64,000 nucleotides of DNA from Halobacteriales archaeon QS_1_68_20 (GCA_003021085.1 PXRE01000006.1:1-64000), one strand, 5' to 3'; shown: positions 28,408 through 38,357, numbered from the stretch's first letter. Notes: generated from the sequence alone by a model not told the origin. A program made the numbers and translations.

Positions 28408-28614
28408 CGGAAAACACCGCACCTCCAGGCGTTCCGGACCACGACGGTGTGCCGGAGCGGCGTCCCGTTTTCCTCGATCAGCCCATGTCGGATCGCCACT
28501 GGCCGCCAGCGCCGTCCGTTCCTTTCGACCACCGAGAATGCCCCACAGAGAAAGATAAATATATTAAGTATTAGAGTAAGTTTTAATTATCAGTGGATAT
28601 CTAGTCGGGGTGAG

Positions 28615-29463
28615 ATGCAGAAAAATGGCGCAAATCGACGAAACGTTCTGAAGAGACTCGGTGCGACGACTGTCGGGATCGGCCTGGCCGCCGGTTCGGC
28701 CTCGGCGACCCACTCGGTCGGTGGCGACGACGTCAAGGTCTACATCAGTTTCGCCCGTCCCGAAGACTCGAGCACCGCGAACAACGAGGTTTACGACGCG
28801 CTCGACGGCTTCCTCACGCGTCTGGAGAACGAGGGTGCGATCCCTGGGTACGACCTCTCGGTCGCCACGTACGCGTGGTCGGAGATCTCCGACGACCCGG
28901 GGCGGAGCGACGACCCCTGTGACCCCGGTCCACTGTACGACAACGTGAGCGAGAACGATTACTACGACGTCCGGCTCTACGTGACCGACGAGGCGATGTA
29001 TGCGGGTGCCGAGCACGAACACGCGTGGGACGACACGGCGGCGGACGCCTGGGTCGGGACGTCCGGCAACTACAACGTCGACACCGACGACGTCACCGGC
29101 CGGATCAAGAACGCCTCGATCCAGGAGACGGCCCACACGATGATCGACACCGAGTGTATCGTGGATCCCTACGATAGCGATCACAGCGGCGACCAGGAAC
29201 ACGCCCTGGGGAAGATATACAGCGGCTCGCCCCACTACAGGGAGGCCTCGCCCATGCTGGTGTACTACGAGAGTAGCGAGGCCGGGTGTCGGAACAACGA
29301 CCTGACGGGGAAAGGCGACTGCACGTCCACGGCCGACTGGAAGGAGGGGACTCACACCCAGTACCTGACAGACTGTCCCGTGACGGCCATCAAGAAGAGT
29401 TTCTGCAAGAACTGGGACCCCGACTGCACCAACCACTGTCCCTGTTCGGAAGACTGTAGCTGA
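28615..29463 (+). CDS. Tat-exported protein with Cys-rich C-terminus
   Basis: RRNVLKRLGATTVGIGLAAGSASA signal; ends FCKNWDPDCTNHCPCSEDCS. Confidence 0.8.
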   Translation: MQKNGANRRNVLKRLGATTVGIGLAAGSASATHSVGGDDVKVYISFARPEDSSTANNEVYDALDGFLTRLENEGAIPGYDLSVATYAWSEISDDPGRSDDPCDPGPLYDNVSENDYYDVRLYVTDEAMYAGAEHEHAWDDTAADAWVGTSGNYNVDTDDVTGRIKNASIQETAHTMIDTECIVDPYDSDHSGDQEHALGKIYSGSPHYREASPMLVYYESSEAGCRNNDLTGKGDCTSTADWKEGTHTQYLTDCPVTAIKKSFCKNWDPDCTNHCPCSEDCS

Positions 29464-29571
29464 CCGATCCGTCGCTCCGTTTTCGGCCTCCGGACCGTGG
29501 TACCGACACCCAGGGGGTTCGCCGAGAGTGACGTTTATTACTGCCGGGTCGGCTATTTCGATTCGTAACTA

Positions 29572-30858
29572 GTGGCCTCCACGAGCGGCGGGTCCCTCCG
29601 CCTCTTCCGGAACCGCGAGTTCGTCGCGCTGGCCAGCACCGCCTTCGCACGGAGCCAGGCGTACTCGACCATCCTGATCGCGCTGGCGCTGTACGCCGAA
29701 CTGTTCGGCACGACCAGCACGGTCGAGGGCCTGTTCGGGACCGTGTTCGCCGTCGCCCAGCTGTTCATCGTGCTCCCCCTGGGACGATACATCGACACCA
29801 GCAACTCCAAACGGCTCCTGCTGGTCGGCCTCGGACTGAACGTCGCCGTGTTCGTCGGGTTCGCCATGGTCGATACCGTCGAGCACGTCCTGCTGGTGCG
29901 GCTCCTCCAGGGGGTCGGGGCCAGCCTCCTGTGGCTGACCGGGGGCGCGGTCACCGGCGAAATCGCACCCGACGAGGCCCGGGGCCTGTGGCTCGGGACC
30001 TACAACCAGGTCGGGGCGTTCTCTAGCCTGGCTGGGGACCTCGTCGGCGGCGTCCTGCTGTACACCGTCGGGTTCACCTGGACGTACGCCGCCCTCTCGC
30101 TGGTCACCGTCGGCGCGTTCGTCTCCGTTCTCCTCTTCCTCCGGGACGACCCCGGCGGCCAGGCCGACACCGAGGAGTCGACCGGCATCGAAACCTACCG
30201 GAAGTTACTCGGCCGGAAGGCCATCCGCGCGCTCGTGCTGTTCCGGCTCACCTTCGGGTTCGGCAAGATGGCGGTGATCGTGTTCGTCCCCATCTACGCG
30301 AAGACCGGCGGGTTCGGCATCACAGCCGCCGTCGTCGGCGGGATCATGGCCGGCGGCAAACTGACGAAGGCGCTCACCCAGGGGTACGTCGGCGACCTCA
30401 CCGACCGGATCGGCCGCCGGCACCACTTCGTGCTGGCGGGTGCGCTCGTCTACGCGCTCGGAACGGCCCTGATCCCGCTGGCGGAGTACGCCAGCCTCGT
30501 CTTCCCGACAGTCACCCTCCAGGGACTCGTGCTACCGCCCGCGTTCTTCGCGCTGTTCGGGGCCTACGCGGTGCTGGGCATCGCCGACAGTCTCCGCCTG
30601 CCCGCGAGCATGGCGCTGTTCGTCGAGGAAGGCGAGCACTTCGACGCCGTCGCCGGGAGCCTCTCGCTCCGCTCTATCGCCTGGAAGGTCGGCCAGATCG
30701 TCGGCCCCGTCACGGTCGGCGCCGTCTGGGACGCCACGTCGGTGTTCGCCGCGTTCTGGATCGCCGCCGGGATGCTGGTGTTCGCGGCCGTGACGTTCGC
30801 CGTCTCGTTCGGCGTCGAACCCGCCCCGGAGGCGGGGGCGGTGCCGGCCGACGACTGA
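29572..30858 (+). CDS. MFS transporter
   Basis: multi-TM; GYVGDLTDRIGRRHHFVLAG. Confidence 0.9.
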   Translation: MASTSGGSLRLFRNREFVALASTAFARSQAYSTILIALALYAELFGTTSTVEGLFGTVFAVAQLFIVLPLGRYIDTSNSKRLLLVGLGLNVAVFVGFAMVDTVEHVLLVRLLQGVGASLLWLTGGAVTGEIAPDEARGLWLGTYNQVGAFSSLAGDLVGGVLLYTVGFTWTYAALSLVTVGAFVSVLLFLRDDPGGQADTEESTGIETYRKLLGRKAIRALVLFRLTFGFGKMAVIVFVPIYAKTGGFGITAAVVGGIMAGGKLTKALTQGYVGDLTDRIGRRHHFVLAGALVYALGTALIPLAEYASLVFPTVTLQGLVLPPAFFALFGAYAVLGIADSLRLPASMALFVEEGEHFDAVAGSLSLRSIAWKVGQIVGPVTVGAVWDATSVFAAFWIAAGMLVFAAVTFAVSFGVEPAPEAGAVPADD

Positions 30859-30992
30859 ACGAGGCCGACCCCGACCGAACGACCGTGATAGCCGGTGACT
30901 GATCGACCGGGCCTCCGCGCTCGCCGTCAGCACTTACAAGCGCAGAGAGGTATTTCAGGGGTCGTCTGCAGAGACTGTCCGGACCGCCTCGG

Positions 30993-31406
30993 TTACCGGG
31001 CGTCGGCCGTCGCTTTGTCCGTCCCGCCCTCCGCCATCGCGCCCTCACGCATCTCGTCGTCACTCGTTTCGTCGGCGCCCGTCTCGTCGTCGGCCATCTC
31101 CACGGCGTCCCCCTGTTCGAGGTGCCGGCCACCTCGGCGTCGGCGGAGCATCGACCGGCCGACCAGCGAGGTGACGGCTACCGCCGCGAGGACGGCCAGC
31201 GCCGAACGCGCGCGGGAGGTCGACGCCTCGTCGGGCATCTCCTCGTCCGCCGGCATCTCGTCCATCGCGTTCGCACCGGCCGCAGTCTCGCGGTCTCCGG
31301 TCCTCGTCTCGCTCGCCGCGTCTGCCGATTCCCCGTTGCCGGAGAACCTCGGTCCGACGCGAGCGCCGTCGAGGTGGAGTTCGAAGATGGTAATCTTTCG
31401 TGCCAT
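30993..31406 (-). CDS. small single-TM hypothetical protein
   Basis: MARKITIFELHLDGARVGPRF...ALAVLAAVAVTSLVGRSMLRRRRGGRH. Confidence 0.7.
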   Translation of the reverse strand: MARKITIFELHLDGARVGPRFSGNGESADAASETRTGDRETAAGANAMDEMPADEEMPDEASTSRARSALAVLAAVAVTSLVGRSMLRRRRGGRHLEQGDAVEMADDETGADETSDDEMREGAMAEGGTDKATADAR

Positions 31407-31504
31407 CCGTACAGACGCCTCGCAACCACATATAGACGTAGTGAGGCGTGGTAGCAGCGGGGTCCCAGCGCTCGTGCGACGTGGAAACGGCGGGGCCACA
31501 GCCC

Positions 31505-32323
31505 TCAGGCCGACTCCCAGAGGTACCCGGTGCCGACCTCCTGGGGTTCGACGTGGCCGTCGTCGGCCAGCGAGCGGAGTTCCTCCAGGGCCTCTTCAAC
31601 CGACAGTCCGTACACCGCGGCGACTTCCTGGGTGGCGACCCTACCCCGGGCCGCCTCGACGAACTCGGGGAGGGGCCGCGGGTCGTGTTCGTCGAGGCCG
31701 TCGGCGCGCTCGGTGAGCAGTTTCTCGAAACTGGCGAACGGCCGGTACCCCCGGAGGAGTTCCGCCCGGTCGTCGACCGAGACCAGGAACGCGGGCAGCG
31801 CCGTCACGCCGTGTTTGCGCTTCCGGCGGAGGTCCGCGTCGAAGGCCTCCCGGGCGCGGCCGTCGTCCAGCGCCGCGCGGAACCGCCCGACGTCCAGGCC
31901 GACCGACTCCGCGAGCGCGAGGAGGTCGTCCTCGTCGTCCAGCGGCCGGGCCTCCGCCGCGGCCGCCTCCCGGAGTCGCCGGAGGTACTCGTGGGCGAGG
32001 TCCCGGTCCTGTAGCGCGGCCGCCTCGAAGGCCAGGTTCGCCGGGAGGCTCGATGTCGGGGGATCGGTCTCCCAGACGGAGACGTCCACGGGCATCCCGT
32101 GGCGGTCCGACGCCGACAGCCAGTGGGGGATCACCTCCTCCGTCCAGTCACCCTCGTTGGCCGGGTCGTGGAAGTCCGCGAAGTCCTCGGCCAGCCCGCC
32201 CATGACGTACTCCAGCCGGAGCTGGTCGCGGTAGACCTCCCGTAGCTGCCTGACGACGGGTTCCGCACCCCAGCACCAGGTGCTGTACGGGTCGGTGAAC
32301 TCTGTCACCGTGACCCGGGCCAT
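31505..32323 (-). CDS. DsbA family protein
   Basis: VTEFTDPYSTWCWGAEPVVRQL; GVTALPAFLVS. Confidence 0.88.
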   Translation of the reverse strand: MARVTVTEFTDPYSTWCWGAEPVVRQLREVYRDQLRLEYVMGGLAEDFADFHDPANEGDWTEEVIPHWLSASDRHGMPVDVSVWETDPPTSSLPANLAFEAAALQDRDLAHEYLRRLREAAAAEARPLDDEDDLLALAESVGLDVGRFRAALDDGRAREAFDADLRRKRKHGVTALPAFLVSVDDRAELLRGYRPFASFEKLLTERADGLDEHDPRPLPEFVEAARGRVATQEVAAVYGLSVEEALEELRSLADDGHVEPQEVGTGYLWESA

Positions 32324-32474
32324 GACACTTCGTTGACGTTGGGTGGCCTTGTGATTTCTGGCCCGCCGACCGGAAACAGGCGCCCCCCGACAGTCGCCGC
32401 GACCGCCACGATCCACGGCCGGTGGCCCGCGCCGTCAACAGAAGGTTTATTCCGCACTTCGGCTACGCTCGGTC

Positions 32475-33638
32475 GTGCCCTCCAGACGCGAACTGCTGGC
32501 CGGGGCGACGGCCGTCGCCCTCGCCGGCTGTACCGGCTCCGACGAGCGCGACCCCGACCTCTCGGGCGAGTGGCGACAGGTCGGCCGCGACCGGGGCAAC
32601 CGGAACCACGCCCCGGGCGTGACCCTCCCCTCCCGAATCGTGGAATCCTGGCGCGGGAACGTCGGTTCCTGGCCGTACGTCCCCTCGGTCGTCGCCGACG
32701 GGACCGTCTACGCCGCCGGCTCCCGCGGGACGTTCGCGTTCGACGCCGCGGGCGGGGCCCAGCGGTGGCACCGGGGGATCGACGGCGACGTGGCGGCGGC
32801 ACTCGCCCTCGCCGACGACGCGCTACTCGTCCCCGAGTACCGGCGCGAGGGGCCCGGGGCATCGAACGGGATTCTCGCGGTCGACCCGGCCGACGGGAGT
32901 TATCGCTGGGCGACCGAACTGGAGACCCGACCGTTCGCGCCGACGCTCGCCGACGGCCGGGCGTACCTCCGGACCCGGGACGCCTGTGTCGCCGTCGCCG
33001 ACGGTGAACTGCTCTGGCGGACGGAACTCGACCGCCTGGTCTACGACGAGTTCCACGTCTGGGACTCGACGGACTTCACCTCGACCATCGGACCTGCGGT
33101 GACGGACGCGGGCGTCGTCGTCCCGGACCGCGACGCCGTGGTCGCACTCGACCCCGCGGACGGGAGCGAACGCTGGCGCGTCCCGCTCGGGGGAAGCATG
33201 GCGAGTCCCGTGGCCGTCGACGGCGCCGTCCTCGCGGTCGGCGTCGGCAGCACCGTCTCCGTCGGGGACGACGGGCGCGAACGCTGGCGGGTTGACCGCG
33301 GCGGCTGGGCGACCCTCGCGGCAGCCGCCGACGAAGCGTACCTCGCGGCCGACGAACTCACGGCGCTCGCGCTCGGCGACGGTCGGCGCGCCTGGGACGC
33401 TCCGGCCCATGGCGACGTCCAGCGGTCCCAGCCGGCCGTGCTCGGCGACGGCGTCCTCTCCGTCGGCGACGGCGGGGTCGCGGTACTGCGGGAGGACCCC
33501 GGACTGTTCGACGACCGCGAACTGTTCGAAATCGACGCCCGCGCGGCCGACCACGGCGGCGTCGCGGTCGGCGGCGGCCGGGTGTTCGTCGTCGACGGCA
33601 GCAGTGGCGACCTCGTCGCGTACGAAGCCGCCGAATAG
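32475..33638 (+). CDS. PQQ-binding-like beta-propeller lipoprotein
   Basis: lipobox LAGCTGS; repeats DPADGSYRW, DPADGSERW. Confidence 0.88.
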   Translation: MPSRRELLAGATAVALAGCTGSDERDPDLSGEWRQVGRDRGNRNHAPGVTLPSRIVESWRGNVGSWPYVPSVVADGTVYAAGSRGTFAFDAAGGAQRWHRGIDGDVAAALALADDALLVPEYRREGPGASNGILAVDPADGSYRWATELETRPFAPTLADGRAYLRTRDACVAVADGELLWRTELDRLVYDEFHVWDSTDFTSTIGPAVTDAGVVVPDRDAVVALDPADGSERWRVPLGGSMASPVAVDGAVLAVGVGSTVSVGDDGRERWRVDRGGWATLAAAADEAYLAADELTALALGDGRRAWDAPAHGDVQRSQPAVLGDGVLSVGDGGVAVLREDPGLFDDRELFEIDARAADHGGVAVGGGRVFVVDGSSGDLVAYEAAE

Positions 33639-33707
33639 GGCGGCCGCGATGCCTCCGAAGCCGCCGAGTAGGAATCTTCGACGCGTCCGAAACGGTGCAG
33701 TCGCAGT

Positions 33708-35327
33708 TTACTCGACGGTGATGCGGCCTTCGACTTCGGGCGCGATGGTGCCGTCTTCCTCGATGGCGGTCATGACGGCCGCCGAGAGGCGCTCGCCGGC
33801 AGCCGCCGGGACCAGCACCTCGGCCTTTTCGAGGACCTCGTAGCCGTCCCCGCCGCCCGCGATGAAGTCGTTGGTGGCGACCGCGTAGGTCGCATTCTCG
33901 TCGATCGGTTCGCCGTCGACGGTCGCTTCCGTGATCCGGTCGCCGGGTTCGCGGTCGGCGTCGAAGGCGTAGCGGACGCCGCTGACCTGGAGGAACCGGC
34001 CGTCGCCGTCCTCGACCGCGCTGACGCCGTGTTCCAGCGCGTCCAGCAACTCCGCGCCGGTCAGTGCCAGCGACACCGTGTCGTTGGGGAACGGCAGGAC
34101 GTCCACGACCGTCCGGCGGGTAATCTCGCCCGGGCCGTACGTGGTGTCCGACCGGATGCCGCCGCCGTTCTGGAGGGCGACGTCCGCGTCCATCCCCTCC
34201 CGGATGACGTCGGCGATGTAGTTGCCGAAGTTCGACTCCCGCGTGCGGACGACGGACTCGCGGACGTCCAGTTCCGTCTCCGTCTCGCCGATCACTTCAC
34301 CGAGTTGCTCCTCCAGTTGCTGCTGGAACCCCGAGAGGAAGTCCTCGATCCCGGCGTGGGGTTCCAGGCCGTCCTCGACGGTAGCCTCGAGGTCGTGGCG
34401 CTGGAACTCGTGGCCGGCGACCTCGCCGTCCTCGACGGTGAGGTGCAACTCGCCGAGGTAGTCGAACTCGTCGCCGACCAGCGACAGGAGCGTCCCGTCG
34501 ACCTCCGCGGGCTCCTCCCTGGACTGGGCCGCGTGGTCGCCCACGACGACGTCGATGCCGTCGACCTCCGACACGAGGTCGCCCGCGACCGGACTGGCGA
34601 GGTGGGACTGCAGCACGATCACGTCGGCACCCTCTTCCTGCAGTCCAGCGACGGCCTCCTCGGCCGCCTCGACGGGGTCGAGCACCTCGACGTAGTCGCC
34701 GACCGAGGTGACCTCGGAAGTGTCCGCGGGCGCCAGGCCGAACAGCCCGACCGAGACGCCGTCGCGCTCGACGACGGTCCAGCGCCGGGCACCCTTCTCG
34801 GCAGCGAAGACGTCGCCCGTCCGGGAGTCGATCACGTTCGCGCTCAGCCAGGGGAACTCGCTGTCGGCGACGTTCTCGCGCAGCGACGCCGGCCCCACGT
34901 CGAACTCGTGGTTGCCGAAGACGTCCGCGTCCAGGCCGCCCTCGTTGAACACGTCGACGACGTGGCCGCCCTCGAACACCGAGGACTCGATGGACATGTG
35001 CAGGTCGTCGCCGTTGCCCAGCACCAGCGCGTCGGGGTACTCCCCGCGGAGGCGCTCGATCAGGCCGAAGTAGTTGGCGACGTTCAGGGCGTCCCCCGGG
35101 TCGCCGAGGTTGCCGTGGAAGTGCGTGTCGTGGAGGATGGTCACCTGCCCGCTGGCCGGTTCCGGTGTCTCGGTGGGCGTGTCGTCCGGTGTCTCGGTGG
35201 GCGTCTCTTCGGGCGTGTCCGTCTCGTCGTCGTCGCCGCCGGTACAACCCGCTACCGATACCGCGCCGGCCGACCCCGCCAGCGTCAGGAACCGCCTGCG
35301 GTCGAGGTTCCGCTCCATTTCAGGCAT
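33708..35327 (-). CDS. 5'-nucleotidase / 2',3'-cyclic phosphodiesterase-like lipoprotein
   Basis: ILHDTHFHGNLGDPGDALN, GNGDDLHMS, FGNHEFDVG. Confidence 0.93.
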   Translation of the reverse strand: MPEMERNLDRRRFLTLAGSAGAVSVAGCTGGDDDETDTPEETPTETPDDTPTETPEPASGQVTILHDTHFHGNLGDPGDALNVANYFGLIERLRGEYPDALVLGNGDDLHMSIESSVFEGGHVVDVFNEGGLDADVFGNHEFDVGPASLRENVADSEFPWLSANVIDSRTGDVFAAEKGARRWTVVERDGVSVGLFGLAPADTSEVTSVGDYVEVLDPVEAAEEAVAGLQEEGADVIVLQSHLASPVAGDLVSEVDGIDVVVGDHAAQSREEPAEVDGTLLSLVGDEFDYLGELHLTVEDGEVAGHEFQRHDLEATVEDGLEPHAGIEDFLSGFQQQLEEQLGEVIGETETELDVRESVVRTRESNFGNYIADVIREGMDADVALQNGGGIRSDTTYGPGEITRRTVVDVLPFPNDTVSLALTGAELLDALEHGVSAVEDGDGRFLQVSGVRYAFDADREPGDRITEATVDGEPIDENATYAVATNDFIAGGGDGYEVLEKAEVLVPAAAGERLSAAVMTAIEEDGTIAPEVEGRITVE

Positions 35328-35438
35328 GCATCGGGATGATCAAAGTCCCGGTATTCAAAGTATTCGATATCCAAAAACGTCTACATGTTCGGCTCACGAG
35401 TACCGCACTCGCGGCTCGCCGTAGAGTTCGCCGCAAAA

Positions 35439-35607
35439 TGCGCCGACCGGGATTTGAACCGGAGCCAGACGGTCCGGGCCTGCGGCCTCACGTCCGTTCG
35501 GCCGGTCCGGGCTGCGACTGGCAGGATTCAAATCCCGTTTGACGACGCCACTCACCGGGGCCGAGCGACACAGCAAGCTGGTCGCTCGGCAGTCGGGTCG
35601 TGAGAAG
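35439..35607 (-). repeat. tRNA-3'-associated element (copy 2)
   Basis: duplicate of tRNA-Gly 3' end (GGTTCAAATCCCGGTCGGCGCA) plus conserved CCTGCCAGTCGCAGCCCGG and TCTGGCTCCGG. Confidence 0.7.
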
Positions 35608-35678
35608 TGCGCCGACCGGGATTTGAACCCGGGCCATGAGCTTGGAAGGCTCAGGTCCTACCACTAGACCATCGGCGC
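35608..35678 (-). tRNA. tRNA-Gly (TCC)
   Basis: GCGCCGATGGTCTAGTGGTAGGACCTGAGCCTTCCAAGCTCATGGCCCGGGTTCAAATCCCGGTCGGCGCA. Confidence 0.95.
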
Positions 35679-35712
35679 GCGGTCACGTCTTGCCACCGGC
35701 GATTTAAGGTCC

Positions 35713-36471
35713 TTACTGTTCGCGGTCCTCGTGGGTCATCAGTTCCCGGATGGTCGTCACCACGCCGTCGAGGCCGTGTAGCGACACGTCCCCCTCCTGT
35801 TCGTAGACGGCCCAGTCGACGCCAGGGGTCCCGGGTTCCCGCGCTGCCATGCCGATGCCCGCGAGGTCGACGTCGCCCTCGCCCAGCGGGACCCACTCGC
35901 CGGTGTCGAAGTCGGCGTCCCGGACGTGGATGATCGGGATGCGGTCGCCGTAGCGGTGCAGCAGGTCCATCGAGTCGGCGCCCGCGAGTGCGGCGTGGCC
36001 CACGTCCAGTTCGAAGCCGATCCGGTCGTCGGTCGCCTCGATCAGTTCCTCGAACGCGGGGCGCTCCCCCAGGTCGACGAACTCCTGCCGGTGGTTGTGG
36101 TACAGCAGGTCGACGCCGGCGAGGTCGTCCGCGACGGCTTCCAGGCGCTGGCCTGCCCGGACGACCGCGGCCGTCGATTCGAAGTGCTCGGCGTCGAGGT
36201 GAGGAACGACGAGGCGTTCACAGCCCAGTTCCCGGTAGAACGCGGCCTCCGCCGAGGGGTCGTCCTCCAGCCGGTCGATAGGGACGTGCGCGGCCACCGG
36301 GGTCAACTCCCGGTCGTCGAGGGTCTCCACGACGGCGGTGACGTCGGCGTCGCCGACCCGGTAGGCGAACTCGACCCCATCGAAGCCGGCGTCGGCGATC
36401 CGGTCCAACAGCGCGGGCAGGGGCTTGTCGACCTCGCGGAGCGAGTACAACTGGATGGCCGGTCGGGCCAT
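35713..36471 (-). CDS. sugar phosphate isomerase/epimerase
   Basis: MARPAIQLYSLREV; GFDGVEFAY; GFELDVGHAALAG. Confidence 0.9.
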   Translation of the reverse strand: MARPAIQLYSLREVDKPLPALLDRIADAGFDGVEFAYRVGDADVTAVVETLDDRELTPVAAHVPIDRLEDDPSAEAAFYRELGCERLVVPHLDAEHFESTAAVVRAGQRLEAVADDLAGVDLLYHNHRQEFVDLGERPAFEELIEATDDRIGFELDVGHAALAGADSMDLLHRYGDRIPIIHVRDADFDTGEWVPLGEGDVDLAGIGMAAREPGTPGVDWAVYEQEGDVSLHGLDGVVTTIRELMTHEDREQ

Positions 36472-36568
36472 ACGGGTGGTTGGGGCGCCAGCGGGACAAC
36501 GCGTCCGCCGACTGTGCGTGGGAAACGGTGTCGGGCTTTCCTCGTACGGTCGCTCTGACAGCGACACG

Positions 36569-36616
36569 CAGAAAGCCCCCGCGCGCTCGACTCGCGCGGC
36601 CCCTTTCAGTCCCACC
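36569..36616 (-). repeat. interspersed palindromic element, copy 4 (internally deleted form)
   Basis: reverse strand GTGGGACTGAAAGGGGCCGCGCGAGTCGAGCGCGCGGGGGCTTTCTG. Confidence 0.85.
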
Positions 36617-36660
36617 CCGCGAGCGGCCGCGCCAGCGCGCGCCCCCGCCGGCTGTGACGG

Positions 36661-36690
36661 TATATGAAAATATGTGCATATTTTCATATA
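36661..36690. repeat. perfect AT-rich palindrome
   Basis: TATATGAAAATATG-TG-CATATTTTCATATA, 14-bp arms, 2-nt spacer. Confidence 0.95.
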
Positions 36691-36790
36691 ACCCCAATCG
36701 GCCGGACGGCACGAGCGAGCGACGCGGGGGGGCTCGCCAGAGCGTGCCGCTGACGGTGACCGCCGCCGGCGCCCGTGCCGGCGGCGCAGT

Positions 36791-36833
36791 TGGGGAGGGT
36801 GAGGTTTCCCCCTCGGTTTTGCATGCCGCTAGT
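36791..36833 (+). repeat. shared tail repeat ending GGTTTTGCATGCCGCTAG (copy B)
   Basis: matches 1101-1145. Confidence 0.8.
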
Positions 36834-36876
36834 CAGCTCGTTCGAGAACCGACGACGAGTTCCGCTCCAATAACCA

Positions 36877-37524
36877 TCACCCGACGCGAACTTCCCCGTA
36901 ACAGTTCCCGCTGGAGATCTCGAAGTCGACCAGTTCCAGCGCCGAATCGGCCACGTCGGCCCGGAACTCGTCGGGGTCGTAGACGTGGTAGAACCGCGGC
37001 ACCGTCTCCCCGCCCGGGAGTGTCCAGTCGACAGTCGTGTCGAACCCCGACTCCCGGTCGAACCGGTCGTGTTCCGTGCTCCAGGCGCTCACCAGTGCAC
37101 GCCCGCCGGGCGCGAGGACGCGCGCGAGTTCGTCCAGACTCCGCACCCTCGACTCGCGGTCCGGCAGGTGGTGCAGGGCCGCGACGTACACCACCAGGTC
37201 GGCGCAGTCGTCCGCCAGCGGCAACGCGGCGGCGTCGGCACAGATCGGGTCGAAGGGGTAGCCCCGCTCGCGGGCGCGCTCGCTGGCCCGCCCGAGGAGT
37301 TCGGCGCTCACGTCGACGCCGACCACCCGGTCGACACGGTCGGCCATCGGTTCGGCGTGGCGGCCGTTGCCACAACCGACGTCGACCCCCAGGCGGCCCT
37401 CCGGGGCGTCCGCGAGGAACGCCTCGACCTCCGGCCAGGGGTAGGCCCGCGTCTCGGCGAAGTGGCCGGCGATGCGGTCGTACGTCCGCCGGACGTGCCG
37501 GGCCGTCTCCTCGGAGTCGGTCAC
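36877..37524 (-). CDS. class I SAM-dependent methyltransferase
   Basis: RLGVDVGCGNGRHAEPMADRVDRVVGVDVS. Confidence 0.92.
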   Translation of the reverse strand: MTDSEETARHVRRTYDRIAGHFAETRAYPWPEVEAFLADAPEGRLGVDVGCGNGRHAEPMADRVDRVVGVDVSAELLGRASERARERGYPFDPICADAAALPLADDCADLVVYVAALHHLPDRESRVRSLDELARVLAPGGRALVSAWSTEHDRFDRESGFDTTVDWTLPGGETVPRFYHVYDPDEFRADVADSALELVDFEISSGNCYGEVRVG

Positions 37525-37781
37525 GTCCGCACCGCCGCCCCGGACCGACTAAAGCGACGCGGTCGCCAGCGGGTGAGCGACTGCGTTCGGGACACCGGCC
37601 CCGCACGGTCCCTGGAGGGGCCACCGCTGGCGGTGACCCCCAGTAGGTGACAGCTACCGGGAGGGTCCTCGGCCGGCGGCCGAGGCGTCCGTTGGCGGCA
37701 AGAATTCGGGTCGATCCGGCGCGTGACCACCCGTTCATGCGTTACGTTCATTGCTGGCCAGTCCCTACGGGAAGCCACGGG

Positions 37782-38252
37782 ATGAGGCGCGACTATTTCA
37801 GTCTGGACGTTCGGGACGTCGACTGGGTCGAAGACGGCGGAACCCCAGCGAAACCGAAGGTAACCATCGACTTCGAGGGGCCGGCGGCAACGTTGCGAGA
37901 GCGCCTCTCCGGTCCGGACGGCCAAATGCTCGACGACGACGAGACGGACGTCGCTTTCAGGCTACAGTCAAGCATCGAGGACCCCGACGCGACCGGCGTC
38001 GTGAGCGTCACCAACCGCGTCACGGGCGACTTCGTCCTCGAGCTCAACCAGGACGCCAGCGACGTCATCAAGTTCATCCGCGCCGCGCGCGAGTACGGCA
38101 AGCACGCGGACGACGAGGGGCACTACTCCGCCACCATCAACGTCGACGGCGAGGCCGTCGCGACCTACGAGAAGCGCACCTTCCTCGTCTACGACAGCGA
38201 GGGCAACCTCCTGCGCCAGCACAGTTTGATCCCGAGCGGCGTCGAACTGTGA
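37782..38252 (+). CDS. DUF5793-like haloarchaeal protein
   Basis: MRRDYFSLDVRDVDW... Confidence 0.75.
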   Translation: MRRDYFSLDVRDVDWVEDGGTPAKPKVTIDFEGPAATLRERLSGPDGQMLDDDETDVAFRLQSSIEDPDATGVVSVTNRVTGDFVLELNQDASDVIKFIRAAREYGKHADDEGHYSATINVDGEAVATYEKRTFLVYDSEGNLLRQHSLIPSGVEL

Positions 38253-38357
38253 CGCTCCCGGCCCACGACCGCGGACGGACGACCGCCGGACGGGTCGACG
38301 CCGGCACCGTCCGCCGCGGGCGGGACACTTAACCCGGGTCGTTTCTAACGGTGCGGT

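Noticed and set aside
34100-35247. Repetitive TPTETPDDTPTETPEP-coding stretch as DNA tandem repeat of interest
   Set aside because: Ordinary Thr/Pro/Glu linker after a haloarchaeal lipobox
35165-35542. ORFs RPGFEPEPDGPGLRPHVRSAGPGCDWQDSNPV and TGFEPEPEDPAHSVGRAATSR (35 kb and 21 kb) as related proteins
   Set aside because: They are translations of the antisense of tRNA 3' ends and the adjacent element; similarity is at RNA/DNA level
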